Shown: positions 21,475 through 29,390 of the stretch, piece by piece
Layout: each line of letters starts with the position of its first letter
How positions within the stretch are numbered: the first letter of the stretch is position 1
NCBI GenBank assembly: GCA_004298115.1
Contig: SCRJ01000047.1
Coordinates: 1 to 40,706, forward strand
Reading direction: 5' to 3'
Source: Acidobacteriota bacterium
Lineage (GTDB): Bacteria; Acidobacteriota; Thermoanaerobaculia; Thermoanaerobaculales; Thermoanaerobaculaceae
DNA: 40,706 nt
Position numbers and translations under genes: made by a program
Notes under the pieces: model-generated
The model's input: only the letters and a program-made list of their open reading frames with translations
Told to the model about the DNA's origin: nothing
Databases searched by the model: none

Positions 21475-22707
21475 CTAGCCGCGGAGGGCTTCGACGGGGG
21501 TCAGGCGGGCGGCGGACAGCGACGGAAACACCCCCGCGAACAGCCCGACCGCCACGGCGAAGGAGATCCCGAGCACGAGGCCGAGCGGCGCCAGCGGCAG
21601 GCCGGCCTCGAACGACCCCGAGACCAGCCGTGTCACCACCACCCCGAGCCCGCACCCGAGCAGGCCACCGAGCGCGGACAGACTCGTGGACTCGACGAGG
21701 AACTGCAGCAGGATCGCCCGGTCGGACGCGCCGATCGCCTTGCGCAGGCCGATCTCGTACAGGCGCTCGGCGAGCGAGATCTTGAGCACCGAGTAGATGC
21801 CGACGCCGCCGACCAGCAGCGAGATGCCGGCGATCGCCGCCATGACGATCGTCCAGTTGCGCAGCATCTCCCGGATCCTGGCCTCGGCCTTGAAGATCTC
21901 GTCGGCGACGTTCTCGACGTGGAAGTCGCTGACGCCGTGGTGGGCGCGGCGCACGAGCCGCTCCGTCTCGGACTGCACGGCCGAAAAGTGCGTCTCGTCC
22001 GAGCTCTTGATCATCAGGAGGGCGATCCGGTCGCCGCCGCGCAGGTAGGCGCGGAACGCCTGGAGTCCCACCAGGACTCCGTTCATCTCCCGCCGTCCCG
22101 AGCCGCCGTCGTTGACCTGGTTGTTGCCGATCCTGGCCTCGACGCCGATCACCCGGAAGATCGCGTCGCCGAGCCGGATCTCGCGACCGATGGGATCCGA
22201 CGACCCGAACATCGCCTCGGCCAGCTCAGCGCCGAGCACCGCGACCCGCCGCCGCGCGGCCTCGTCGCGGGCGTCGAAGAAGCGGCCCGAGCTGACCTTC
22301 CGGTTGCGCACCTCGGCGTAGGACGGGGTGACGCCGTACACCCGCACCCGTCGCTCCTCGCCGCCGCCTTTCGCGATCGTGTCCAGCACCGACAGGGCCG
22401 CCACCGCGTCGTAGTCGCTGCCCCACGCGGCGAGGGAGTTGACGTCGCTGATCGCGAGGCCGTTGGAGAACTGCACCTTCTTGCGCTCGAGCGGGGTCTG
22501 CGGCGCCCGCTGCGAGATGAACATGACGCCGTCGTAGCCGAGGCCCTTGATCCCCTCCCACACCATCACCTTGATCGCCTCGATCATCGTCACCATCACG
22601 ACGACGGCGAGGGTGCCGAGGACCACACCGACGAGGGTCAGGCCGGAGCGCATCTTGTGGCCCCAGATCTCGGCGAAGGTCGTGCGGACGGCTTCCCAGA
22701 ACGCCAT
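21475..22707 (-). CDS. ABC transporter permease, MacB type (second of two)
   Basis: This 410-residue FtsX/MacB-like permease has an N-terminal helix (residues ~20-42), a periplasmic MacB domain (~50-285) and three C-terminal helices. The loop motif ERLYEIGLRKAIGA lies between the first two C-terminal helices. There is no fused ATPase. The ATG at 22707 overlaps the previous permease stop by one base (TGATG), which indicates coupled translation. It has exactly the same length as that permease and shares the fold, but the periplasmic domains differ enough to expect a heterodimer. It is the last gene of the adaptor-ATPase-permease-permease operon. Confidence 0.9.
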   Translation of the reverse strand: MAFWEAVRTTFAEIWGHKMRSGLTLVGVVLGTLAVVVMVTMIEAIKVMVWEGIKGLGYDGVMFISQRAPQTPLERKKVQFSNGLAISDVNSLAAWGSDYDAVAALSVLDTIAKGGGEERRVRVYGVTPSYAEVRNRKVSSGRFFDARDEAARRRVAVLGAELAEAMFGSSDPIGREIRLGDAIFRVIGVEARIGNNQVNDGGSGRREMNGVLVGLQAFRAYLRGGDRIALLMIKSSDETHFSAVQSETERLVRRAHHGVSDFHVENVADEIFKAEARIREMLRNWTIVMAAIAGISLLVGGVGIYSVLKISLAERLYEIGLRKAIGASDRAILLQFLVESTSLSALGGLLGCGLGVVVTRLVSGSFEAGLPLAPLGLVLGISFAVAVGLFAGVFPSLSAARLTPVEALRG

Positions 22708-23939
22708 CACTCGTACCTCAGCGCGACGACCGGGTCGAGCCGCGCGCCCCGTACGGCGGGGTAGAACCCCGCGACCAGGCCGACGACGGCCGCGGCGGCC
22801 ACGGAGACGACCAGCATCGCCGGGGTGAGGGCCGCGGTCTGGCCGAGCAGCGCCGCGATGCCGTGCACGAACCCGATGCCCACGGCGAGGCCGAGGACCG
22901 CCCCGATGCCGGTCACCACCAGCATCTCGCACATGAACTGCACGGCGATGTGCCACCCCTTGGCGCCGAGCGCCTTGCGGACGCCGACCTCGCGCATCCG
23001 TTCGGTGAACGACGCGAGCAGGATGTTGGCGTTCACGATGATGCTCACGATCAAGGAGATCAACCCGCAGATCATGAAGGTGAGGTCGTACACCTTGCCC
23101 TGCTGGTCCATCTGTTGCAGGCGGTCGACGCGGGCGTAGACCTGGAAGTCCTCGGCGCCGTGGCGAGCGAGCAGCAGGCGCTTCACGGCGGGCACCGCCG
23201 CCTTGGCCGCCTCGCGGTCCTTCAGGCGCATCGAGATCTCGTCGATGGCCTTCGAGCCGGCCCCGACCTGACGGACCTGCAGCGCGGTCACCGGGACGAG
23301 GATCAGGTCGTTCATCCAGTCGAGCGAGTTGTAGGTCTCCGCCTTGTTCCAGTAGAACTCGCGGTACGTGAGGACGCCCGCGACGCCGTACATCGTGTCC
23401 CCGAGCCGGATCGTCCGACCGATCGGGTCGTCGCTGCCGAAGAACTCGCGGGCCCGGTTCGCGCCGAGCACGCATACCGCGCTGCGGGTGGCGACGTCCT
23501 CCGCGCCGATGAAGCGGCCGCGCTCGACGAGGAGCTCGTGCAGCTCCTGATAGCGGGGCGCCACGCCCGAGACGCTCTCGTTGCGCGTCAGCCGGGCCGT
23601 GCGCACCGGCAGGTAGCGGTCCACCGTGGGTTCGACCAGGTCGAACCCCGGCACCGACGCGCGCACCGCCACGACGTCGTCCATGGTCAGGCCGAGACTC
23701 GCCTTCTCGCGCGCCGACGTGCGGACGTTCTCCAGCGGCTTCGACCACACCATGCACTTGAGCACCCCGCCCGACTCGGCGTAGTACTTCAGGCTCTGCT
23801 GCTTGCCGCCGGCGGTCAGGCCCATCGTGCCGATCACGGAGCCGACGCCGAGCACGACCCCGAGGGTCTGCAGGGCGGTGCGACCGGCGTGCGCGCGCAC
23901 CTCGGCGAAACCGTCCGCGACGGCCATCGCGAGGTTCAC
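22707..23939 (-). CDS. ABC transporter permease, MacB type (first of two)
   Basis: This 410-residue permease has an N-terminal helix (residues ~18-40), a periplasmic domain, and three C-terminal helices with the MREVGVRKALGAKG coupling motif. The C-terminus reads AVRGARLDPVVALRYE, typical of MacB-type proteins. The GTG at 23939 overlaps the ATPase stop (GTGA). With the HlyD-type adaptor and separate ATPase it forms a MacAB-like tripartite exporter in which two half-size permeases replace the MacB homodimer. Family members export macrolides, peptides or lipopeptides; the substrate here is unknown, and no outer-membrane TolC gene is in the operon. Confidence 0.9.
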   Translation of the reverse strand: MNLAMAVADGFAEVRAHAGRTALQTLGVVLGVGSVIGTMGLTAGGKQQSLKYYAESGGVLKCMVWSKPLENVRTSAREKASLGLTMDDVVAVRASVPGFDLVEPTVDRYLPVRTARLTRNESVSGVAPRYQELHELLVERGRFIGAEDVATRSAVCVLGANRAREFFGSDDPIGRTIRLGDTMYGVAGVLTYREFYWNKAETYNSLDWMNDLILVPVTALQVRQVGAGSKAIDEISMRLKDREAAKAAVPAVKRLLLARHGAEDFQVYARVDRLQQMDQQGKVYDLTFMICGLISLIVSIIVNANILLASFTERMREVGVRKALGAKGWHIAVQFMCEMLVVTGIGAVLGLAVGIGFVHGIAALLGQTAALTPAMLVVSVAAAAVVGLVAGFYPAVRGARLDPVVALRYE

Positions 23940-24628
23940 GCGGCCGCCCTCTCCCCGGTCTCGACGAGCCCGTCGACGATCCTCACGATCCGCTTGGCGT
24001 GCCCGGCGACCATCGGGTCGTGGGTCACCAGGATCACGGTCTGGCCGGCCCGATTCAGCTCGTCGAACAGCTCCATCACCTCGCCGCCGGTGTTCTGGTC
24101 CAGGTTCCCGGTCGGCTCGTCGGCCAGGAGCAGCGCGGGACCCGTCACCAGGGCGCGGGCCACCGCCGCGCGCTGGCGCTGGCCGCCGGAGAGCTGAGTG
24201 GGCAGCGACCGCCCGCGGTCGCCGAGGCCGACCCGGGTGAGGATTTCGCGCGAGCGCGCCCGCCGCTCGTCGCCGCCGACCCCGCCGTACAGCAGGGGCA
24301 GCTCGACGTTGCGCTGGAGGCTCGCCCGCGGGAGCAGGTTGAACGCCTGGAAAACGAAGCCGATGAACCGGTTGCGCAGCTCCGCCAGACGCCCGCGGGA
24401 GAGGTCGGCGACCTCCTCGCCGGCGAGGCGATAGCTGCCCTTCGTGGGCGTGTCGAGGCAGCCCAGGATGTGCATGAGCGTGGACTTTCCCGAGCCCGAC
24501 GGCCCCATGATCGCGACGTACTCGCCGCGCGCCACCTCGAGGTCGATGCCGCGCAGGGCGTGGACCGCGACGTCGCCCGCGTCGTAAGTCTTCCAGACCC
24601 CGGCGAGCTGGAGCAGGGGATCGCTCAC
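23936..24628 (-). CDS. ABC transporter ATP-binding protein, MacB type
   Basis: This 230-residue ATPase has Walker A GPSGSGKST at residues 42-50, Q-loop Gln94, signature LSGGQRQ at 146-152, Walker B LLLADEPT at 166-173 and the switch histidine at 203. The CLDTPTKGSY segment is characteristic of MacB/LolD ATPases. The GTG at 24628 overlaps the adaptor stop by 4 bases (GTGA). A longer in-frame extension would overlap the adaptor gene and is rejected. It powers the two permeases encoded directly downstream. Confidence 0.94.
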   Translation of the reverse strand: MSDPLLQLAGVWKTYDAGDVAVHALRGIDLEVARGEYVAIMGPSGSGKSTLMHILGCLDTPTKGSYRLAGEEVADLSRGRLAELRNRFIGFVFQAFNLLPRASLQRNVELPLLYGGVGGDERRARSREILTRVGLGDRGRSLPTQLSGGQRQRAAVARALVTGPALLLADEPTGNLDQNTGGEVMELFDELNRAGQTVILVTHDPMVAGHAKRIVRIVDGLVETGERAAA

Positions 24629-25818
24629 GACTGATCCTCCTTCTTCTTCGGCTTGCTCGGATCCTCGAGCGCGACCTCTTCGCCGGCGACGAGGCCGGAG
24701 ACGATCTGCACGTTGGCGAGCGAGGCGATCCCGGTCTCGACCTTGCGCTCCTCGAACCGCTGCTTCCACGCCTCGCGCGGGTTGGGTGTCGCCTTGGGGG
24801 CCGGCGGCTTGCCGTTGCCGGCCGCGAGCGCGGTCCTCCTGACGTACACGACCTCGCCGTCTTCGCGGTGGAAGACCGACTCCACGGGAACCGCGAGCAC
24901 CTTGACCGCCTTGTCGCCCTTGATCGACACGTTGGCGGTCATGCCGGTGCGCAGCTCCTTGCCCTGCGAGTCGAGGGACACCTCGACGTCGAACACCTTG
25001 ACCTGGTCCTCCAGGCGCGCGGCCGGGGCGATGCGCGACACCTTGGCCGGGAAGCGGACCTTCGGGTACGCGTCGAGGGTCACCGTGACGGGAGCGCCGA
25101 GCCGCACCTTGCCGATGTCGACCTCGTTGACGCCGGCCTTGACCAACATCGTCGAGAGGTCGGCGACGGTGGCGATCACCGTCCCCGCGTTGAACGACCC
25201 CGCCCCGGTGACCGCCTCGCCGAGCTCGACCGGACGGGTGATCACCACGCCGTCCATCGGGGCGGCGATGTTGATGCGCTGGTCGGCCGTCGTGCTGACC
25301 GGCACGCCCGACGACGCCATGATCGCGGACTTCTCGCGCGCCGCGTCGAGCTCCTCGCGCATGGTCTTGTAGCGCGTCTCGGCCTCCCGGTGCGCCTCCT
25401 CCGAGATCAGGCCGTTCTTGAGCAGCTCCTGCTTGGCGATGTAGTCCTTGCTGGCGTCGGCGAAGTCGATCTCGGCCTGGTTGACGCCGCGGCGCACGCC
25501 GGCGAGCGTCTGCGCCTGGTTGACGTCAGGCTCGATCGCGGCGATGAGCTGACCCCTCTTGACCACGTCGCCCTCGCGGACGGGCAGCTCGACGACCTTT
25601 CCGGAGAGCGCCGACTTGACGTCCACCTTGACCTCGGGCTCGACGGTGCCGACCTCGAGCACCTCGACCTGCACGTCGGCGAGCGCGACCTTGCCCAAAG
25701 GGGTGTCGTCCTTGACCGGGTCGGTATTCCTGGCCCGGGCGGCCAGCGCCACCGCCGCCCCGACCACGACCACGCCCACCGCCGTCCCGATCACCCAACG
25801 CTTCCGCTTCGCCGTCAT
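24625..25818 (-). CDS. HlyD/MacA-type periplasmic adaptor protein
   Basis: This 397-residue membrane-fusion protein has an N-terminal membrane anchor (residues ~8-28), a lipoyl-like half (KVVELPVREGDVVKRGQLIAAIE), a long alpha-hairpin (~95-165), the second lipoyl half (ITRPVELGEAVTGAG), and beta-barrel and membrane-proximal domains. It links the inner-membrane exporter to an outer-membrane channel. The C-terminal tail is Lys-rich (SKPKKKEDQS). The ATG at 25818, with GGAGG 7 bases ahead, is preferred over a GTG seven codons upstream. It is the first gene of the four-gene exporter operon. Confidence 0.92.
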   Translation of the reverse strand: MTAKRKRWVIGTAVGVVVVGAAVALAARARNTDPVKDDTPLGKVALADVQVEVLEVGTVEPEVKVDVKSALSGKVVELPVREGDVVKRGQLIAAIEPDVNQAQTLAGVRRGVNQAEIDFADASKDYIAKQELLKNGLISEEAHREAETRYKTMREELDAAREKSAIMASSGVPVSTTADQRINIAAPMDGVVITRPVELGEAVTGAGSFNAGTVIATVADLSTMLVKAGVNEVDIGKVRLGAPVTVTLDAYPKVRFPAKVSRIAPAARLEDQVKVFDVEVSLDSQGKELRTGMTANVSIKGDKAVKVLAVPVESVFHREDGEVVYVRRTALAAGNGKPPAPKATPNPREAWKQRFEERKVETGIASLANVQIVSGLVAGEEVALEDPSKPKKKEDQS

Positions 25819-25906
25819 GACTGCCTCCACGCGTGACACCTTTCACTACGCACAGACACGTGACAAAGTTCTCCCCCGGCACCCCGCCCGGCCCGGCCGC
25901 GAGCGG

Positions 25907-26329
25907 CTATTCCTCAGGGAGGAAACGCTCGAGGCGGGCCTGGCCGAGAGCCGCAAGCGCCCGGCCCAGGGTCTCGTCGGGCACCAGGAAGTGATCCGTG
26001 CCGTAGCTCGAGAGCACCATGAGCGGGATGCCGACGTCGGCGAGCGCGCGACTGACGACGGCCAGCAGACCGACGGTCGTCAGGGGGAACGTCGCATCGA
26101 GCGTGAGCGCCCGCCACCCCTTCCCGACCCGCTCGACCAGGCCGCCCTGCGCCTCCACGACCTCCTCGGGCGCCACCAGGCTCACCTCGTCGTGGTCGGC
26201 GATCAGCGCGATCGGGGGACCGCCGGCCGGGGACGTCGGAAACGGATCCGGAACCGCGAGCAGGCGGGCGATCGCGTAGCGCTGCGGCCACAGCCGCACA
26301 CCGACCGCGGCCCGGGCGTGTGGCGCCAT
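25907..26329 (-). CDS. ACT-domain protein (ACT_7 / CASTOR-like)
   Basis: This 140-residue protein ends in an ACT-type domain of the family that includes CASTOR-like regulators: WRALTLDATFPLTTVGLLAVVSRALADVGIPLMVLSSYGTDHFLV (residues ~75-120). The N-terminal half carries the linked strand-helix part (PIALIADHDEVSLVAPEEVV). ACT domains bind amino acids or small metabolites, but the ligand cannot be named. It lies 23 bases after the M23 peptidase stop on the same strand. The ATG at 26329 has a poor ribosome-binding site, so expression may depend on coupling to the upstream gene. Confidence 0.78.
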   Translation of the reverse strand: MAPHARAAVGVRLWPQRYAIARLLAVPDPFPTSPAGGPPIALIADHDEVSLVAPEEVVEAQGGLVERVGKGWRALTLDATFPLTTVGLLAVVSRALADVGIPLMVLSSYGTDHFLVPDETLGRALAALGQARLERFLPEE

Positions 26330-26352
26330 CGTCTGCTCGTCGGGGACTGCCG

Positions 26353-27231
26353 TCAGAACGCGTCGAGGATGTAGTACAGCGGGTTTTCCTTCTCGCCGTC
26401 CTTCCACACCTCGTAGTGCAGGTGCGGGCCGGTCGTGCGGCCCGACATCCCCACCTTGCCGATCGGCTCGCCACGCGTCACCCGGGCGCCCTCCTTGACC
26501 AGGAAACGGTCGAGGTGCCCGTACATCGTGGTGTAGCCGTATCCGTGGTTGATCTTCAGCAGCCGGCCGTAGCCGGCGTCGCGAGCGGCGTACACCACCA
26601 CCCCGTCGGCCGGCGCCGTGACGACCGTGCCGTACGCGACCGAGATGTCGAGGCCGTCATGGAACGCCGGCCGGTGCGTCAGCGGGTCCATACGGGGACC
26701 GAACCCGTCGGTGATCACCCCGACGACCGGGGCCACCACCGGCGTGTGCGAGAGCATCAGCGCCTGGTCGGAGAGCCGTTGCTCGACCTTGGCGAGCTGC
26801 TTGTCGAGCTGGTCCTGCCGCTTCAGCAGGGTGCCGGGCTCGGCCGCCAACTTGTTGAGCGGGCCACCGCTGCCGACCACCCCCGTGCTCGTGGGGGTGC
26901 TGTCGGAGAACAGGTTCGCGACGCCGGCGGCGATCGCCAGAGCCTTGGTGCGCTGCTCGAACTGGGCCAGGCGCACCTGCACCTGGCCGACCGTCTCCTC
27001 GAGGCGCTGGTTGTTCTTCTTGAGCTGCTTGTTCTCACTCTGGAGGGCGCGGTACATCGCCCGTTGCCGCAGGAAGGTACCCGACGCGACGAGCGAGACG
27101 ATGGCCAGGAACCCAAGCGTTACCCCTAGGAACATCAACGACTTGAGCAGCACCGGCGAGAGCTGGATCTTGAAAACCTTGCCGTGAGCGTGGGGGACGA
27201 TGATGATGGTGCTGTGCCGTTTTTCAGCCAC
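26353..27231 (-). CDS. M23-family peptidoglycan endopeptidase with coiled coil
   Basis: This 292-residue protein has one membrane anchor (residues ~30-50), coiled-coil segments (~58-105 and 135-160), and a C-terminal LytM/M23 zinc metallopeptidase domain. Zinc and catalytic residues are present: His191 and Asp195 in FHDGLDIS, and the HxH pair His270/His272 in GPHLHYEV. All are intact, so it should be an active D,D-endopeptidase that cuts peptidoglycan cross-links during growth or division. It resembles the MepM/NlpD-like proteins with an N-terminal inner-membrane anchor. The GTG at 27231 is chosen for its AAGGAGGT ribosome-binding site. It is divergent from the thiamine-binding-type gene. Confidence 0.92.
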   Translation of the reverse strand: MAEKRHSTIIIVPHAHGKVFKIQLSPVLLKSLMFLGVTLGFLAIVSLVASGTFLRQRAMYRALQSENKQLKKNNQRLEETVGQVQVRLAQFEQRTKALAIAAGVANLFSDSTPTSTGVVGSGGPLNKLAAEPGTLLKRQDQLDKQLAKVEQRLSDQALMLSHTPVVAPVVGVITDGFGPRMDPLTHRPAFHDGLDISVAYGTVVTAPADGVVVYAARDAGYGRLLKINHGYGYTTMYGHLDRFLVKEGARVTRGEPIGKVGMSGRTTGPHLHYEVWKDGEKENPLYYILDAF

Positions 27232-27427
27232 GCCTCGCACCTCCTTCAAGGTAGCATCGAACTGCAGCCCACGCACCCGAGCACGCTGGACCTGTTGCGG
27301 GGCCAAATGCTGTCACACGCCTGCGGGCGCTGTCAAGGCGACGGGCGTAAACTGCACATGGATCTCAACAAGGCGGCGCCGCGGCGGTCGCTGCACGGTT
27401 CGCGGGCGGGCGTCTGCCGGGAGGACG

Positions 27428-27739
27428 ATGATGCTGCTGGCCGAGTTTTCGATCTCTCCGTTGGACAAGGGGGCGAGCCTGTCGCCCTGGGTCTCCCGCG
27501 CGCTCGACCTCATCGACCGGTCGGGCCTGCCCTACCGGCTCGGCCCGATGGGCACCACGGTCGAGGGCGAGTGGGACGAGGTGATGGCCGTCGTCAAGGC
27601 GTGCTTCGAGCGCATGGCCGAGGATAGCGGCCGCATCAGCATCGCCTTCAAGGGCGACTGGCGCCGCGGCGCCTCCGGCCGCCTCACCACGAAGATCGAG
27701 AAGGTGGAGGCCACCCTCGGCCGGAAGCTCAGCACCTGA
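27428..27739 (+). CDS. MTH1187-family thiamine-binding protein (DUF77)
   Basis: This 103-residue protein carries the family pattern: MLLAEFSISPLDKG at the start, YRLGPMGTTVEGEWDEVMAVVKACFERM in the middle, and RISIAFKGDWRRG near the end. Family members are small tetrameric proteins that bind thiamine or a related ligand. The start could be either of two adjacent ATGs (27428 or 27431), both behind GGGAGG. It is monocistronic, and is followed by a repeat-rich gap. No thiamine-synthesis or transport gene is nearby, so the physiological ligand is uncertain. Confidence 0.82.
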   Translation: MMLLAEFSISPLDKGASLSPWVSRALDLIDRSGLPYRLGPMGTTVEGEWDEVMAVVKACFERMAEDSGRISIAFKGDWRRGASGRLTTKIEKVEATLGRKLST

Positions 27740-27745
27740 GAGACC

Positions 27746-27773
27746 GGGGTTCGGGGTTCGGGGCTCGGGGCTC
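27746..27773. repeat. Second heptamer family (GGGG[T/C]TC)x4
   Basis: Four tandem 7-bp units (GGGGTTC, GGGGTTC, GGGGCTC, GGGGCTC) lie 6 bases after the thiamine-binding gene. The unit differs from the GTGGTC family but has the same period. Confidence 0.8.
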
Positions 27774-27788
27774 GGCCACAGCGAAGCC

Positions 27789-27831
27789 GTGGGCCGTGGT
27801 CAGAGTCGGCCGCGCCGGCCGCAGGCCGCGC
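27789..27831. repeat. Heptamer pair plus shared 29-bp module
   Basis: Two units (GTGGGCC, GTGGTCA at 27789-27802) are followed by the 29-bp module (27803-27831) that also follows the long heptamer array at 21240-21268, with one base difference. Confidence 0.75.
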
Positions 27832-27842
27832 AGCCTTCCTTG

Positions 27843-27926
27843 GTCGTCGTTCCCGCGCAAGCGGGAATCCAGCCACCGACTCACCAGGGGCGACGCCTGG
27901 ATCCCCGCTTGCGCGGGGATGACGAC
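27843..27926. repeat. Inverted-repeat pair of 'TTCCCGC…GCGGGAA' hairpins
   Basis: The left arm (27843-27872) contains TTCCCGCGCAAGCGGGAA, a hairpin in itself. The right arm (27897-27926) contains TCCCCGCTTGCGCGGGGA. The arms are inverted copies of each other (GTCGTC…CCAG and CTGG…GACGAC), 24 bases apart. The layout resembles the widespread dRS3-like (ATTCCC-N8-GGGAAT) intergenic repeats. It lies at the 3' ends of two converging genes, where it may act as a bidirectional terminator. Confidence 0.75.
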
Positions 27927-27968
27927 CGGACGATGGGGTCCGACGCCGGCGGCGCCCTCAGCAGCCCT

Positions 27969-29390
27969 CTACATCGTAGGTAAGTAGAAGCAGATGACCT
28001 TCGGCTCCGTCATCTCCTGCAGCGAGAACTTCACCCCCTCGCGGCCGAGCCCCGAGTTCTTGATCCCGCCGAACGGCATCGAATCGAGGCGGTAGTCGGT
28101 GGAGTCGTTGATCATGACCCCTCCGGCGTCGAGGCCGAGCGCGAGCTTGAACGCCATGTCGACGTCGCGGGTGAACAGCGCCGCGTGTAGCCCGAACGGC
28201 AGCGAGTTCGCCTCGGCGAGCGCATCCTCGACGGTCGCCACCGGGTAGAGGTTGACGGTGGGCCCGAACACCTCCTCGCGGTGGATCGTCGCCGTCTTGG
28301 GGACGCCTTCGAGCACCGTGGGCTGCACCAGCGCCCCCGAGCGGCCGCCACCGATCAACACCCTGGCGCCGGCCTGTGCGGCGTCGGCGACCCAGCGCTC
28401 GACGCGCGTGGCCTCGCCCTCGGTGATCATCGGCCCCATATCCGTGTCTTCCTTCATCTTGTCGCCGATCCTGTACCTCGCGGTGAACTCGACCATCCCG
28501 TCGCGGAACGCGTCGTACACGTCCCGGTGGACGTAGATGCGCTGGACGCCGATGCAGTTCTGCCCCGCGGCCCAGAACGCCCCCGACACGCACGTCTCGG
28601 CCGCCCAGCGGACGTCGGCGTCGCGCCACACGATCACCGGCGAGTTGGAGCCGAGCTCCATCCCGATCTTCTTGATCCCCGCGAGCTTCGTGATCCGCTG
28701 CCCGGCCTCGAGGCCGCCGGTGAACGAGATCATCCGCACGCGCGGGTCGGCCACGAGCGCGTCGCCGACCTCGGCCCCGTGGCCCGTGAGCGTCTGCAGG
28801 ACGAGCGAGGGCAGCCCCGCCTCGACGAACGCCTCGGTGAGCTTGAGCGCCGACAGCGGCGTCACCGTCGCGGGCTTGAGCACGACCGCGTTGCCGGCCG
28901 CGATCGCCGGTCCCAGCTTGTGCGCCACCAGGTTGAGCGGGTCGTTGAACGGGGTGATCGCGAGCACCACCCCGATCGGCACCCGCTGGTAGTACCCCAC
29001 CCGCTTCTCGCCGCCGGGGAACGAGTCGAACGGGATCGTCTCGCCCACGATGCGCTTGGCCTCCTCGGCGGAGACCGTCAGCGTGTTGACGCAGCGCCGC
29101 GCCTCCTTGCGCGCCTCGCGGATCGTCTTGGAGCCCTCCCGGGCGATCGTGGTCGCGAACTCCTCGAGGCGGCCCTGCACGATCGCGGCGGTCTTGAGCA
29201 GGACCTGCGCCCGCTCGTAGACCGTCATCCTGCGCGCGATCTCGAACCCCTGGACCGCCGCCGCGAGTGCGGTTTCCACGTCCGCGGCGGACGCGCGCGG
29301 CACGGCGTCGATGAGGGAGTCGTCGAACGGGTCGCGGACCTCGATCGTCTTGTCGCGGTCCACCCACGAGCCTGCGAGCAACATCCTCAT
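27969..29390 (-). CDS. Aldehyde dehydrogenase, lactaldehyde/GapN-like
   Basis: This 473-residue NAD(P)-dependent enzyme of the ALDH superfamily has all catalytic residues: Asn149 (TPFNDPLN), Lys172 (LKPAT), Glu245 (MELGSNSP) and nucleophile Cys279 (GQNCIGVQR). The C-terminal block INDSTDYRLDSMPFGGIKNSGLGREGVKF strongly resembles archaeal lactaldehyde dehydrogenase and GapN-like enzymes rather than betaine or proline types. The start ATG overlaps the homoserine dehydrogenase stop (ATGA), so the two are translationally coupled. A role on an aldehyde linked to aspartate/homoserine metabolism is conceivable, but the substrate cannot be read from sequence. Confidence 0.88.
   Translation of the reverse strand: MRMLLAGSWVDRDKTIEVRDPFDDSLIDAVPRASAADVETALAAAVQGFEIARRMTVYERAQVLLKTAAIVQGRLEEFATTIAREGSKTIREARKEARRCVNTLTVSAEEAKRIVGETIPFDSFPGGEKRVGYYQRVPIGVVLAITPFNDPLNLVAHKLGPAIAAGNAVVLKPATVTPLSALKLTEAFVEAGLPSLVLQTLTGHGAEVGDALVADPRVRMISFTGGLEAGQRITKLAGIKKIGMELGSNSPVIVWRDADVRWAAETCVSGAFWAAGQNCIGVQRIYVHRDVYDAFRDGMVEFTARYRIGDKMKEDTDMGPMITEGEATRVERWVADAAQAGARVLIGGGRSGALVQPTVLEGVPKTATIHREEVFGPTVNLYPVATVEDALAEANSLPFGLHAALFTRDVDMAFKLALGLDAGGVMINDSTDYRLDSMPFGGIKNSGLGREGVKFSLQEMTEPKVICFYLPTM

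Noticed and set aside
27232-27270. Extended -10 (TGCTACCTT) as promoter of the M23 gene
   Set aside because: The predicted start would lie after or within the AAGGAGG ribosome-binding site, which would remove it from the transcript.
27789-27983. Small plus-strand ORF (VVVPAQAGIQ…RLRGDD type)
   Set aside because: It is the translation of the inverted TTCCCGC repeat, a well-known kind of false ORF.
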